Source of the DNA: Rhizobium sp. BT04
Lineage (GTDB): Bacteria; Pseudomonadota; Alphaproteobacteria; Rhizobiales; Rhizobiaceae
Length of the DNA stretch: 64,000 nucleotides
Direction of reading: 5' to 3'
Assembly (NCBI RefSeq): GCF_030053135.1
Contig: NZ_CP125652.1
Coordinates: 3,838,501-3,902,500, forward strand
Shown here piece after piece: positions 19,607 through 28,476 of this stretch. Below the pieces are notes generated by a model. It did not search any database. It was not told the origin of the DNA and worked only from the letters and a program-made list of their open reading frames with translations. Both the position numbers and the translations under genes were made by a program. Within the stretch, counting starts at the first letter, position 1. Each line of letters begins with the position of its first letter.

Positions 19607-20524
19607 TCAGCCTGTCCATCGCCACGTCGGATTTGAAAGCCGCGCCACCATGAAATCCGAGAGCACCTCCACCTTCGCAGGCCGAGCCCGGGCAGAGGGC
19701 GTGACGAAATAAAGTGCTCCGCTCGGCAGCGTCCAGTCGGCGAGGATCGCTTTCAACCTGCCATCGGCGAGATATTCATGCGCCATGAATTCCGGCAGCT
19801 CTACAATCCCAAGGCCGTGCAACGCCATCGGAATCAAGGCTTCCGAATTGGTGGCGCGCAACGGACCGGCCGGCACGACAACTTCCTCTTCGCCTGCCTT
19901 ATTGCGAAAGCGCCAGACGTCCTGGCGCGGCCGATAGACGTAACCTAGGCAATGGTCGGCCTTAAGCTCGCGCGGATGTCGCGGCGTGCCGTATCTATCG
20001 AGGTACGCAGGTGCAGCGAGAATGAAAGGAGCGACAGCTGCGAGCCTCCGGGCGACCAATGAGGAATCCGGCAGAACGGCAATTCTCAGGGCAGCATCGA
20101 AACCGTCTCCCACCAAGTCGACGACGGCGTCGCTCATGTGCAGGTCGATAGAAATATCGGGATAGAGGTCGAAAAAATCGGGCAGGATCGGCGCCAGCCA
20201 GCGTGTGCCGAAGGCCATCGGCACGGCAAGCCGGATAAGCCCCCGCGGTCGGCTGGACAGCTCGCGCGCGGCATTTTCCGCAGCCTCTGCCTCCGCATAG
20301 AGCCGCGAGGCGCTGTCAACCAATCGCAAGCCGAAATCCGTCAGCGCCAGTTGCCGGGAGGTGCGGTTGAAGAGCCGTGCGCCAAGTCTCTCCTCCAGCC
20401 TGCTGACAGCCCGCGAAACTGTAGGCACCGATACACCGAGCGTCCTGGCGGCGCGGGCGAAAGAACGCTCTTCGGCCACCTTGGCGAACATTGCGAGGCC
20501 TTCGAAATCGGGAAACTTCGTCAT
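19607..20524 (-). CDS. LysR-family transcriptional regulator
   Basis: 305 residues from MTKFPDFEGLAMFAKVAEE with AGGA upstream. The winged HTH is at residues about 10-70 (RSFARAARTLGVSVPTVSRAVSRLEERLGARLFNRT) and a periplasmic-binding-like effector domain follows. The subtype resembles CrgA/AaeR-like regulators. It is divergent from an SDR gene with a 92-nt shared region rich in ATTTC-type half-sites, so it probably controls that gene; effector unknown. Confidence 0.92.
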   Translation of the reverse strand: MTKFPDFEGLAMFAKVAEERSFARAARTLGVSVPTVSRAVSRLEERLGARLFNRTSRQLALTDFGLRLVDSASRLYAEAEAAENAARELSSRPRGLIRLAVPMAFGTRWLAPILPDFFDLYPDISIDLHMSDAVVDLVGDGFDAALRIAVLPDSSLVARRLAAVAPFILAAPAYLDRYGTPRHPRELKADHCLGYVYRPRQDVWRFRNKAGEEEVVVPAGPLRATNSEALIPMALHGLGIVELPEFMAHEYLADGRLKAILADWTLPSGALYFVTPSARARPAKVEVLSDFMVARLSNPTWRWTG

Positions 20525-20616
20525 TTCATTCCTGTAATGATAGATTTCATTTCTTTCTATTTCGAAACGATCCCTGCGTCCATATCTCGGCCTTGGTCGA
20601 ACAACAGGAGACGACA

Positions 20617-21372
20617 ATGACACAGAGATTGAGTGGAAAGATCGCAGTGATTACCGGCGCATCATCGGGCATCGGCCTTGCCACTGCCAAGCGTTTCGCC
20701 GCCGAAGGCGCCCAGCTTTTCGTCACCGGCCGGCGCAAGGACGTGCTCGACGCGGCCGTTGCGGAAATAGGGGGTAAGGTTGTTGGCCTTCAGGCGGACT
20801 CGGCAGAGCTTGCCGATCTTGACCGGCTCTATGAACGCGTGAAAGCCGAAGCCGGCCGGATAGATGTGCTGTTCGTCAATGCCGGCGGTGGTTCGATGCT
20901 GCCGCTCGGCGAAATTACCGAAGAGCAGTATGCCGACACGTTCGACAGAAATGTGAAAGGCGTTCTTTTCACCGTGCAGAAGGCGCTGCCGCTGCTTGGT
21001 CCGGGCTCATCGGTTATCCTGACGGGATCGACGACGGGCTCGACCGGCACTCCGGCCTTTAGCGTCTACGCCGCCTCGAAGGCCGCGTTACGAAGCTTCG
21101 CTCGCAACTGGATCCTCGATCTCAAGGATCGCGGCATTCGTATCAATACGCTGAGCCCCGGTCCTACAAAGACAACCGGTCTCGTCGAACTCGCCGGCAA
21201 GGATCAGGTGCAACAGCAGGGCCTGCTCGATCATCTCGCAACGCAGGTGCCAATGGGGCGCCTCGGCCGCGCCGAAGAGATCGCCGCCGCCGCACTCTTT
21301 CTCGCTTCCGACGATTCGAGCTTCGTCACCGGTATCGAACTCTTCGCCGACGGCGGCGCCGCGCAGGTGTGA
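20617..21372 (+). CDS. SDR-family NAD(P)-dependent oxidoreductase
   Basis: 251 residues from the ATG at 20617 with the SD AACAGGAG. ITGASSGIGLATAKRF is the glycine-rich cofactor motif, VNAGGG is the NAG motif, SSVILTGSTTGSTG carries the catalytic Ser, and YAASKAALRSFARNW the Tyr and Lys. The end FVTGIELFADGGAAQV is typical of classical SDRs. It forms a divergent pair with the LysR gene at 19607-20524, which probably regulates it. Substrate is unknown. Confidence 0.92.
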   Translation: MTQRLSGKIAVITGASSGIGLATAKRFAAEGAQLFVTGRRKDVLDAAVAEIGGKVVGLQADSAELADLDRLYERVKAEAGRIDVLFVNAGGGSMLPLGEITEEQYADTFDRNVKGVLFTVQKALPLLGPGSSVILTGSTTGSTGTPAFSVYAASKAALRSFARNWILDLKDRGIRINTLSPGPTKTTGLVELAGKDQVQQQGLLDHLATQVPMGRLGRAEEIAAAALFLASDDSSFVTGIELFADGGAAQV

Positions 21373-21482
21373 TGAATCCGGCGGTCCGTCAATGCTTGAT
21401 GGCGGGCCGCCGACACTGGTATCCCGATCGTCTTTCGACTAATGCTCGCGACGACTGCAAAGGCGGAAAGGCACACGACCAT

Positions 21483-21899
21483 ATGACCGGCTATCAAATC
21501 TTCTGGCCACTCCTTGCCCATGTGGCCCTGGTCTATGGTCTTTATGCGCTGCTTGGCATGCGGCGCGCGAAAATGGTTCGCGCCGGCAGCATCGCCAAGT
21601 CGGATTATCGCGAAAATCGGGGCGAGCCGGCCGAAAGCCTTGTCGTCAAGAACTGCCTTGCCAACCAGTTCGAACTGCCGGTGCTTTTCTATGCCTGCTC
21701 AATTCTTCTCTACATCACCGAGGCCGACAATCTCATCGCCGTCGTCCTCGCCTGGGCCTTCGTGGCCTTGCGCTACGCCCATGCCGCCGTTCACGTCACC
21801 AGCAACAACCTGCGCTATCGCAGCCCGATTTTCGCCGCGGGTTACATCATACTCGCCGCCATGTGGGGTTGGCTCGCCCTATGGATGGCGACGAGCTGA
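21483..21899 (+). CDS. MAPEG-family membrane protein
   Basis: 138 residues from MTGYQIFWPLLAHVALVYGL. Four transmembrane helices are apparent. The segment VKNCLANQFELPVLFYACSILLYI is the MAPEG core (Asn-x-x-Glu-x-Pro), followed by LAWAFVALRYAHAAVH. Bacterial MAPEG proteins are membrane relatives of microsomal glutathione transferases. An upstream frame extension to 21369 is not supported by an SD. It is followed by a TetR gene. Confidence 0.85.
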   Translation: MTGYQIFWPLLAHVALVYGLYALLGMRRAKMVRAGSIAKSDYRENRGEPAESLVVKNCLANQFELPVLFYACSILLYITEADNLIAVVLAWAFVALRYAHAAVHVTSNNLRYRSPIFAAGYIILAAMWGWLALWMATS

Positions 21900-22090
21900 G
21901 ACCTCACCCGCCACCGACCGGTCATGCGGTTGAGACGGTTTTGGTACCGGTTGTGAGGGTTAAAATCACATCCTGGAATCGTGATCGTCGCGCGCTTTTC
22001 CCAACCGTTAAAATACGAGCAATTCCATTTACGGCCGATGAACACTTGCATGTCATGCCTTCCGCCGCGAACAATAAAAATGGGAACGAC

Positions 22091-22732
22091 ATGGGCGCGG
22101 AAAGCATGGATCGGATCGGCTTGCGCAGGAAGCCGAAGCAGGAGCGCAGCATCCAGAGACTGGATCTTATTCTCGCTGCCGCCGCCAGGATCATCGCCGA
22201 AAAGGGTGTCAGCGCCATGCGGATGACCGAGCTTGCCGTCGCAGCCAAAGTGCCGATCGGCTCGGTTTACCAGTATTTCCCGGAAAAGGCGGCGATCGTC
22301 AAAGCTCTGTTCGACCAGCACGCCTCGGCGATCCAGGCGAAGACGGCGGCGATGTTTGCCGATATCAGGTCGCTCGATCAGGCGCTCGACCGCGTCTGCG
22401 CCATTATCGACTGGTATTACGATTCCTACCACGACGATCCCGTCTATCTCGGCGTCTGGATGGGAACGGAGACCGATCAGGATCTGCTGCAGCTGAATAT
22501 CGAGCATAGCGGCCGCGTCGCCGGCATCTTTCAGGAGGCCGTTCGTCCGCTGGATCCCGACCTTTGCGACGAGCAGATGTACGCGCGCACTTACCTGTTC
22601 AGCCACCTGATCGGCGCGGTCATCCGGCTTGCCGCCGTGAGCGACGAGGCGCTGGCGCGGCGCATGCTCGACGAGTGGAAACGCGTCATCCGCGCCTCCC
22701 TGTTCGCTGCTACCGTGCGGAACGCGGCCTGA
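22091..22732 (+). CDS. TetR-family transcriptional regulator
   Basis: 213 residues from the ATG at 22091 (GGGA upstream; other in-frame starts at 22055 and 22106 are possible). RLDLILAAAARIIAEKG, then MRMTELAVAAKVPIGSVYQYF, is the TetR HTH with its recognition helix. The C-terminal ligand domain includes ALDRVCAIIDWYYDSYHDD. It is in the same direction as the MAPEG gene 191 nt upstream. Target and ligand are unknown. Confidence 0.88.
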   Translation: MGAESMDRIGLRRKPKQERSIQRLDLILAAAARIIAEKGVSAMRMTELAVAAKVPIGSVYQYFPEKAAIVKALFDQHASAIQAKTAAMFADIRSLDQALDRVCAIIDWYYDSYHDDPVYLGVWMGTETDQDLLQLNIEHSGRVAGIFQEAVRPLDPDLCDEQMYARTYLFSHLIGAVIRLAAVSDEALARRMLDEWKRVIRASLFAATVRNAA

Positions 22733-22738
22733 GACTCC

Positions 22739-23695
22739 TTACCAGCTCGGCACCATATTGGCGGTCTTCAGCCTGGGATAAAGGCGTGCCTGGGCGGATT
22801 TGACATCCGCCTCCAGGGTGTCGTCGACAACGGCAGGGGTGATGTTGTCGAGGCATGCCGTAATATGCGCCGTGATGGCGTTCATCAGCGACAGCGAAAC
22901 GCCCGGCCGCTTCATGATGCCGATCTGCACCGGCGGCAGCGCCGGAAAGCCGTCCGCCTGGCTCAGCACCTTCATGCCGGTTCGCAGTGCCGATTCCGGC
23001 ATGACCGAAACCGCCATGCCGGCGAGCACGGCGGCGGCAACGACGGTGCAGGACCAACTGGTGAACAGGATCTGATGTTCGCGTCCCACAGCATCGAGCG
23101 CCGAACAGGCAAGCTGGCGCCACTGGCAATCGCGCCGGCCGACGGCAAGCGGCACCGGTGCGTCGTCGCGGAGCGGATGATTGGCCGAGCCCACCCAGCA
23201 GAGCGGCTCGGTTCTCACCACGTCGGACATGCGCTCACGCGGATTGTGGGTGACGAGCGCAATGTCGAGCTCGCCCTTGTGCATGCGCTCGGCGAGATCC
23301 ACCGAGGGCTCGCAGACGATGTAGAGTTCGACATTCGGATGCGTCTTGGCGAAGCGGCCGATGATTTCGGGCATGTAGCGGTCGGCATAATCGTCCGGCG
23401 TGCCGATGCGCAGCGTCCCCTCCAGCCTGTTGTCGTCGAAGGCCGCGATCGCCTCGTTGTTGAGGCGGATGATGCGCCGGGCATAGTTGAGCAGTTTTTC
23501 ACCCTCGACCGTCAGCCGGTTGCCGCGTCCGTCCTTGATGAACAGCTGCTTGCCGATGCGCTCTTCGAGCCGGCGCATCTGCATGGAGACGGCCGATTGG
23601 GTCTTGTAGACCCTGTCGGCGGCCTTGGTGAAGCTGCCGGAATCGACGATGGCGATGAAGGTCTGCAACTGGTCGAGATCAAGAGGCGCGGACAT
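22739..23695 (-). CDS. LysR-family regulator, LrhA/VtlR-like
   Basis: 318 residues from MSAPLDLDQLQTF, chosen over an ATG at 23707 because GGGTGA precedes it. GSFTKAADRVYKTQSAVSMQ and MRRLEERIGKQLFIKDGRG form the winged HTH; RIGTPDDYADRYMPEIIGRF starts the effector domain. This opening recalls the LrhA group and Brucella VtlR, which regulates small DUF1127 genes (recalled). Here the divergent neighbour is a DUF1127 gene, which supports, but does not prove, a similar role. Confidence 0.9.
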   Translation of the reverse strand: MSAPLDLDQLQTFIAIVDSGSFTKAADRVYKTQSAVSMQMRRLEERIGKQLFIKDGRGNRLTVEGEKLLNYARRIIRLNNEAIAAFDDNRLEGTLRIGTPDDYADRYMPEIIGRFAKTHPNVELYIVCEPSVDLAERMHKGELDIALVTHNPRERMSDVVRTEPLCWVGSANHPLRDDAPVPLAVGRRDCQWRQLACSALDAVGREHQILFTSWSCTVVAAAVLAGMAVSVMPESALRTGMKVLSQADGFPALPPVQIGIMKRPGVSLSLMNAITAHITACLDNITPAVVDDTLEADVKSAQARLYPRLKTANMVPSW

Positions 23696-23890
23696 GGTGT
23701 CACCCATAAAGATAGCTGATGATAATCATTAGAAACATTCGTTGGACTGATCAATAGGTGTTTGGCATCTTCGGGATGCAAATCAAAGCAAAGTGAAGGA
23801 CAGACACCCTGCCTGTCCAAGCGGAATTCAGCTTGCTCCCTCCCGCATGACCTCGCGGGAGGGGTGGGTTGTGTTGCGCGCAGATCTGAA

Positions 23891-23928
23891 ACGTTACAGC
23901 GCTCTTTGTGCGTCTGAAAAGACCCAGG
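23891..23928. repeat. dispersed intergenic repeat, copy 2
   Basis: ACAGCGCTCTTTGTGCGTCT followed by GAAAAGAC matches the element at 14128-14165. It ends about 25 nt before the SD of the DUF1127 gene, so it would be in that gene's 5' untranslated region. Confidence 0.5.
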
Positions 23929-23952
23929 GCACTGTACAGAAAGGAGAGTTCA

Positions 23953-24255
23953 ATGCGCATGACAGACCGGACACTAGAACTCGACTGCGGCAAGCCGACC
24001 CCGACGTTTTCCCAGCGTCTGGCGGCAGGTCTCGCACCGTTGGCCTCTCTCTTTCGCGTCTTCCGCAATCGCATGGAGATCAACGCGCTGCACGATCTGA
24101 ACGACACTCAGCTGAGGGATATCGGCCTCACCAGGGCTGATCTGACCTCCGCGTTCCTGGCGTCGACCTTCTTCGAGGACCCGTCGGAACATCTGACGCG
24201 CTCGGCGCGCAATCGCTGGCGCCTGTCGTCTTTTTTGCGCTCCTGCGAAGAGTAG
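23953..24255 (+). CDS. DUF1127 (YjiS-like) small protein
   Basis: 100 residues from MRMTDRTLELD, with an excellent SD (AAAGGAG 6 nt upstream). The DUF1127 core is near residues 45-72: FRNRMEINALHDLNDTQL then RDIGLTRADL. Such arginine-rich small proteins are widespread in Rhizobiales; some influence phosphate, carbon or RNA-related regulation, but no general function is established. It is divergent from a LysR gene and followed by a strong terminator, so it is a single-gene unit. Confidence 0.88.
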   Translation: MRMTDRTLELDCGKPTPTFSQRLAAGLAPLASLFRVFRNRMEINALHDLNDTQLRDIGLTRADLTSAFLASTFFEDPSEHLTRSARNRWRLSSFLRSCEE

Positions 24256-24303
24256 GAGCGTCGAGTTTCCCCGCAGGGTGATAGCCAATAGCCCTGCCGC
24301 TTG

Positions 24304-24346
24304 ACCCGGTGATCGGCTTGTCCCAAAGCCATCTCCGGGTTTTTTT
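24304..24346 (+). terminator. rho-independent terminator of the DUF1127 gene
   Basis: ACCCGG (24304-24309) pairs with CCGGGT (24335-24340), enclosing a second stem GGCTT/AAGCC, followed by seven T. It ends at the 3' edge of the convergent DUF937 gene. Confidence 0.85.
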
Positions 24347-25208
24347 ATGCCTTGCCGCCGGGGGAGGGCTTCGGCCGATAGGTCTCGAAGATCGCTTCCA
24401 GATTCCTCTGGTAGGTCTTCTGCACTTCCAGTCCGCTGTCGAACATGGCGTTCAGGATCTCGCCATAGCTGTCGGCTGTGACCTTCGCCTCTTCCTTCGG
24501 CGCCTCGGGCGTCTTGGTTGCCGGCTGGGCCGGCTGCTGGCCCAGGCCACTCATCATCTCCTGGAAGGCCTTGGCGAAGGGATTGTCGAGGAAGGGATTC
24601 GGCTGAGACATCGGTTGAGCCTTCGGGACCGAAAACATCTGCTGCATCGCCTGCGTGAAGGGATTGTCGAAGATGTTGGGCTCCGGGGTCGTCTTCGGCT
24701 TCGGCGCGAAGCCGGTGCTCTCCAGCCATTTCTGGATGGTGTCGCCCATCGGCGTGTTGACGAAGGGGTTGACCGGCGAGGCCATCTGGCCGGTCGTCTG
24801 CTTGAAGAGCCCGCCCATCAGCGTATCGGCCAGCACCGGCAGCATCCGCTGGTAAATATCCTGGCCGATCCCGGTCATCTGCGCCGCCTGGGCGGCCACC
24901 GCGCGTGAAACCTCCTTCGAACCGAAAAGCTGGGCAAGGATGTTATTGCCGTCGGAAATGCCTTCGGGCGTGAAAGCCCGGCTCATATCCTCGAAATAGC
25001 GCGCATAATTGCCGGAGGCGACGGCCTGCATCAGCCCGACGAAATCATAAGGATTGCTGGTGCTGCGCTTCAGGCCGGCGGAGAAGGCCGGCATCAGCGC
25101 CGCCATCGCCTTGGTCGCCTGTTCCTGCGCCAGGTTGAACTGTCGGGCGATCGCTTCCATCGCCGCGCCGTTCTGCGCCTGCATCATCATGTCGAAGAGT
25201 GGCAGCAT
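24345..25208 (-). CDS. DUF937-like protein
   Basis: 287 residues, with AGGACC just upstream of the start. The N-terminal 140 residues are helical and rich in Ala and Met (MLPLFDMMMQAQNGAAMEAI, then FNLAQEQATKAMAALMPAF), the pattern of DUF937. From about 145 onward there are several NPF-type segments (VNPFVNTP, FDNPFTQA, LDNPFAKA) separated by Pro/Gln-rich linkers, then an acidic-basic tail. Cytoplasmic, no signal peptide. Function unknown. A short inverted repeat GTGAC-GCGT-GTCAC at 25229-25242 lies in its upstream region. Confidence 0.7.
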   Translation of the reverse strand: MLPLFDMMMQAQNGAAMEAIARQFNLAQEQATKAMAALMPAFSAGLKRSTSNPYDFVGLMQAVASGNYARYFEDMSRAFTPEGISDGNNILAQLFGSKEVSRAVAAQAAQMTGIGQDIYQRMLPVLADTLMGGLFKQTTGQMASPVNPFVNTPMGDTIQKWLESTGFAPKPKTTPEPNIFDNPFTQAMQQMFSVPKAQPMSQPNPFLDNPFAKAFQEMMSGLGQQPAQPATKTPEAPKEEAKVTADSYGEILNAMFDSGLEVQKTYQRNLEAIFETYRPKPSPGGKA

Positions 25209-25380
25209 GGAGGTCCTTTCCCCGAGTCGTGACGCGTGTCACGTCACTATATCCGGAAATGGTAATGTGCAAACGGCTTTTTGCCATAAGAACTTAGGGA
25301 GGAATTTTTTGCTGGAGCATGCGGTCGAGCCTCAGCGGCAGATCAGTGGAACACCGCCGCGGCCCTCTCGCTTCAGGACA

Positions 25381-25710
25381 TCATCGGTTCGGGATGGGAG
25401 GCGCGTGTCGGGCAGTGTTTATGCTCTGCTCGGCAAGGCGGGATGTTTTCAGATGCTGCCGGAAAAATGTCTTGAAGTCGCGAAAGCTCGCAAATCCGAG
25501 AGCGGTGGCAACGCGAACGACGGTGGAGGGGGAGACGGAGCACTTGAGCGCGACAGAAGCGACGGTCCCGAACGCGATCAGTTCCGGATTTGTGAGCGCA
25601 ATGCGGGCAGCGCGTTCCTGCTGCTCGGGCAGCGTCAGGCCTGTCTTGACGATCATGGCCTTGAGTTCGGTCAGACCGTTCGGCCGCTTGCGATTTTCCT
25701 CAGAATTCAT
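25381..25710 (-). pseudogene. RpiR-type HTH regulator lacking its SIS domain
   Basis: 109 residues. The segment LPEQQERAARIALTNPELIA and then SVALKCSVSPSTVVRVATAL plus GFASFRDFKTFFRQHL is the HTH_6 domain of RpiR regulators. Normal members continue with a sugar-phosphate-binding SIS domain of about 130 residues. Here the frame stops after a short tail and only about 170 nt remain before the next gene, so no SIS domain can be restored by frameshift. It is either a truncated gene or a stand-alone DNA-binding protein. It lies downstream of the inositol-dehydrogenase-like gene. Confidence 0.65.
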
Positions 25711-25766
25711 AACCGTGGTTCCTTCGAGATGCGGTGCGCCGGCTCCGGGCCCACCGCGGTTGGCCT

Positions 25767-26786
25767 TCAGTTCAGCGGGATTGCCTGCTTTTTCGAAACC
25801 GATGCGATGCAGGCAAGCGCGATTGCGAGGGCATTGCGAGCATCCGTACCCGTCGGCCCTTTGGTTAGTTCACGGTTACGAACGGAGCGGACGAAAGAGG
25901 CGAGCTGGGCCGTGTAGCCGTGAACGAAGTGCTCGGTGTCGCGGCGCCATGTGTCGTTCGAGACGCCATTGCCGTCGAAGAGCGTCATGCTGGAGCGGCG
26001 CACGTCGCCCATTGTGACCATCCCGCCGGAGCCGAAGACTTCGCCGCGAATGTCGTAGCCGTAGAGGGCGGAGAAGTTTGCCTCGGCGACCGCGATCGAG
26101 CCATTGTCGAACCGGATGGTCACTACAGCCGTATCGAGGAAGCCTTTCTCCCGGGCGTCCGGCCGGATGAGGGCGTCGGCCATTGCATGGACCTCGACGG
26201 GCTTTGCTCCGGGATTGAGCCAAAGCAGCGTGTCGAAGTCGTGAATGAGGGTTTCGTAGAAAATCGTCCAGAGCGGAATGCGATCGGGATCGGCGCCGAA
26301 CGGGCCGGGATCGCGCGTCAGCGAGCGGATCAGCTGCGGCGCGCCGATCTTTCCCTCGTCGATCGCGGCACGGCCTTCGGCAAAGGCCTGATCCCAACGC
26401 CGGTTGAAGCCGACCTGAAGGGGAACGTTGGCCGCGCGTGCCGCTGCAATGGCGCGATCGGCATCCTCCAGCGTCAGCGCCATCGGCTTTTCGCAGAAGA
26501 TCGCCTTGCCGGCTTCGGCGGCCTGGACGAGAATTTTGGTGTGGAAGCGGGCAGGTGTGGCGATGATCACGGCATCGAGCCCGGGATGGGAAAGAAGCTC
26601 CGCGACGCCGGTATAAGCGGTCTCGACGTCGAGCGTCTCGCCGAGCCTGGCGGCAGCGCCCGGTGCGGGATCGGCGATGGCGACGAGATTGGCGTTGACG
26701 AGGCGGCGGGACACGGTCTCCCCATGAAAGGAACCGATGCGGCCGGCGCCGATCAGGCCGAGATTGACGGGTTTGTTGGCTGGCAT
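25767..26786 (-). CDS. iolG: inositol 2-dehydrogenase-like Gfo/Idh/MocA oxidoreductase
   Basis: 339 residues. VNLGLIGAGRIGSFHGETV is the NAD-binding motif, IIATPARFHTKILVQAAEAG and IFCEKPMALTLEDAD hold the conserved EKP, and FYETLIHDFDTLLWL contains the catalytic Asp/His pair of inositol dehydrogenases. The expected reaction is oxidation of myo-inositol (or a related cyclitol or sugar) to its 2-keto form. It is followed and preceded by genes of the same catabolic group on the same strand, fed by the ABC transporter at 27688-30653. Substrate is inferred from context. Confidence 0.8.
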   Translation of the reverse strand: MPANKPVNLGLIGAGRIGSFHGETVSRRLVNANLVAIADPAPGAAARLGETLDVETAYTGVAELLSHPGLDAVIIATPARFHTKILVQAAEAGKAIFCEKPMALTLEDADRAIAAARAANVPLQVGFNRRWDQAFAEGRAAIDEGKIGAPQLIRSLTRDPGPFGADPDRIPLWTIFYETLIHDFDTLLWLNPGAKPVEVHAMADALIRPDAREKGFLDTAVVTIRFDNGSIAVAEANFSALYGYDIRGEVFGSGGMVTMGDVRRSSMTLFDGNGVSNDTWRRDTEHFVHGYTAQLASFVRSVRNRELTKGPTGTDARNALAIALACIASVSKKQAIPLN

Positions 26787-26815
26787 GGCAGCAATCCTGT
26801 GCGTATCGAGATGGA

Positions 26816-27610
26816 TCAGAGGGTGAAGGCGGTGCGGAAGGCTTCAAGCGCGGCTTCGGGATCGCCGGCCGACCAGGCTTCCATGCCGACCGGGCCGGAA
26901 TAGCCCATGGCGTTCAGCGCGCGGGCGATGCCGCGCCAGTTGATTTCGCCGGTCCCCGGCTCGCAGCGGCCCGGCACGTCGGCCACCTGGATTTCGCCGA
27001 TCCAGGGCAGGCATTTGCGGCAAAGCTCGATCAGGTTCCCTTCGCCGATCTGGGCATGGTAGAGGTCGAGATTGAGGCGAAGCCGGGGGTGATCGACGCT
27101 CGAGACCAGCGCCAGCGTGTCTTGCGCGCGTCCGAAGGGCACGCCCGGATGATCGACCGGCAGATTGAGGTTTTCGAGCGTGAAGGTGACGTTTTCCTCT
27201 TCGGCCATGTCGACAATCCGGAGGAGCGTGTCGCGCGCTTTCAGCCACATCGCGCCGGTGACCACTTCGACCGGCTGGACGGGTAGGCCCCCATCTCCGA
27301 GGCCGGTGCCGTGCAGGTTCAGTCGCTGCACACCGAGCCGCTTGCCGATCTCAGCGGTTTGGCGCGCCGTCCTTAAAAGTTCGGCGGCGCCCTCGTCGTC
27401 GGTCAGGCGGCCGGTGAGATAGCCGTTCATGATCGTGAAGGTCGCGCCTGTTGTCTCCAGTTTGGCGAGGTCGTACTCCGGCCAGTTCCAGAGACCGACG
27501 CCGAAGCCCATTTCCTTCAGGCGCGCGGCGCGCCATTCGATCGGCTTGTCGCGCCAGAGCATTTCGGCGCAGGCGGCAAGCGGGAAGGGGGAAGTGTTGG
27601 CAGCACTCAT
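26816..27610 (-). CDS. TIM-barrel isomerase, hydroxypyruvate isomerase (Hyi)-like
   Basis: 264 residues. AACAEMLWRDKPIEWRAARL, then LNLHGTGLG, FTLENLNLPVDHPGVPFG and LNLDLYHAQIGEGNLIE follow the Hyi/xylose-isomerase-like fold, with metal ligands in ENLN, DLYHAQ and, near the end, the Glu of VGMEAW. Related enzymes isomerise hydroxypyruvate or keto-sugars and 2-keto-inositols. Its position between iolG-like and the ABC transporter suggests action on the dehydrogenase product. The exact substrate is unknown. Confidence 0.75.
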   Translation of the reverse strand: MSAANTSPFPLAACAEMLWRDKPIEWRAARLKEMGFGVGLWNWPEYDLAKLETTGATFTIMNGYLTGRLTDDEGAAELLRTARQTAEIGKRLGVQRLNLHGTGLGDGGLPVQPVEVVTGAMWLKARDTLLRIVDMAEEENVTFTLENLNLPVDHPGVPFGRAQDTLALVSSVDHPRLRLNLDLYHAQIGEGNLIELCRKCLPWIGEIQVADVPGRCEPGTGEINWRGIARALNAMGYSGPVGMEAWSAGDPEAALEAFRTAFTL

Positions 27611-27687
27611 GGCAGGGTTTCCATATCAAGGGTCTGAGGTGGTAAGAGCAGCGCGATCGCCGCATCGTAGTTCGGGGTGAAGGTCGG

Positions 27688-28476
27688 TCAGATCGTTCCG
27701 CCGAGTTCTTCCGACAGGGTCTGCAGCTCCTTGCCGCCGGCCATCAGGTTTTGAAGGTCCTCGATGCCGATCTCGCTCTTCGAATAGGTGCCGAGCGTGC
27801 GGCCGCGGTTGAGCGCGGTGAAGCGGTTGCCGACAGCATAGGCGTGGCGAACATTGTGGGTGATGAAGATCACGCCGAGGCCCTTGCCGCGGACCTGGTT
27901 GATGTATTTCAGTACCATCGATGTTTGCGCCACGCCGAGCGCCGATGTCGGTTCGTCGAGGATCAACACCTTGGCGCCGAAATAGACCGCGCGCGCGATC
28001 GCCACGCATTGGCGCTCTCCGCCGGAAAGCGTGCCGACGGCCTGCTCGGGATCGCGCACATCGATGCCGATCCTGTGCATCTCGTCGCGCGTCACGTTGT
28101 TTGCGTGTTCCATGTCCATGCGCTTGAGGGGGCCGAAGCCTTTGAGCGGTTCGCGTCCCATGAAAAAGTTCCGGGTCACCGACATCAGCGGGATCATCGC
28201 GAGATCCTGATACACGGTGGCGATACCGGCATCGAGCGCGTCGCGCGGACCGGCAAAGGCGCGCGGCTGCCCTTCGACCAGGAATTCTCCCGATGTCGGC
28301 TGGAAGACGCCGGCGAGCGTATTGATCAGCGTCGACTTGCCGGCGCCGTTATCGCCGAGAAGGCAGAGCACTTCGTTGGCATTGACGGTGAGCGACACGC
28401 CGTTCAGCGCAATGATGGAGCCGAAGTGTTTGACGAGGTTCTTCACCTCGACGAGGGGCGTCTGAGACATGCTCAT
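27688..28476 (-). CDS. sugar ABC transporter ATPase, single-domain CUT2 type
   Basis: 262 residues. Walker A is GDNGAGKST (41-49), the Q-loop is VYQDL, the signature is LSGGERQ (150-156), Walker B is LILDEP (171-176) and the switch His is in ITHNV. CUT2 transporters usually have a duplicated ATPase of about 500 residues; this is a single-domain form like rhizobial FrcA, so a homodimer is expected. The start overlaps the permease stop by one base (TGATG); a second ATG at 28470 is possible. Confidence 0.93.
   Translation of the reverse strand: MSMSQTPLVEVKNLVKHFGSIIALNGVSLTVNANEVLCLLGDNGAGKSTLINTLAGVFQPTSGEFLVEGQPRAFAGPRDALDAGIATVYQDLAMIPLMSVTRNFFMGREPLKGFGPLKRMDMEHANNVTRDEMHRIGIDVRDPEQAVGTLSGGERQCVAIARAVYFGAKVLILDEPTSALGVAQTSMVLKYINQVRGKGLGVIFITHNVRHAYAVGNRFTALNRGRTLGTYSKSEIGIEDLQNLMAGGKELQTLSEELGGTI

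Noticed and set aside
25229..25242. Short inverted repeat GTGAC-GCGT-GTCAC upstream of the DUF937 gene
   Set aside because: Only five-base arms; expected by chance in high-GC sequence and not supported by a regulator nearby.
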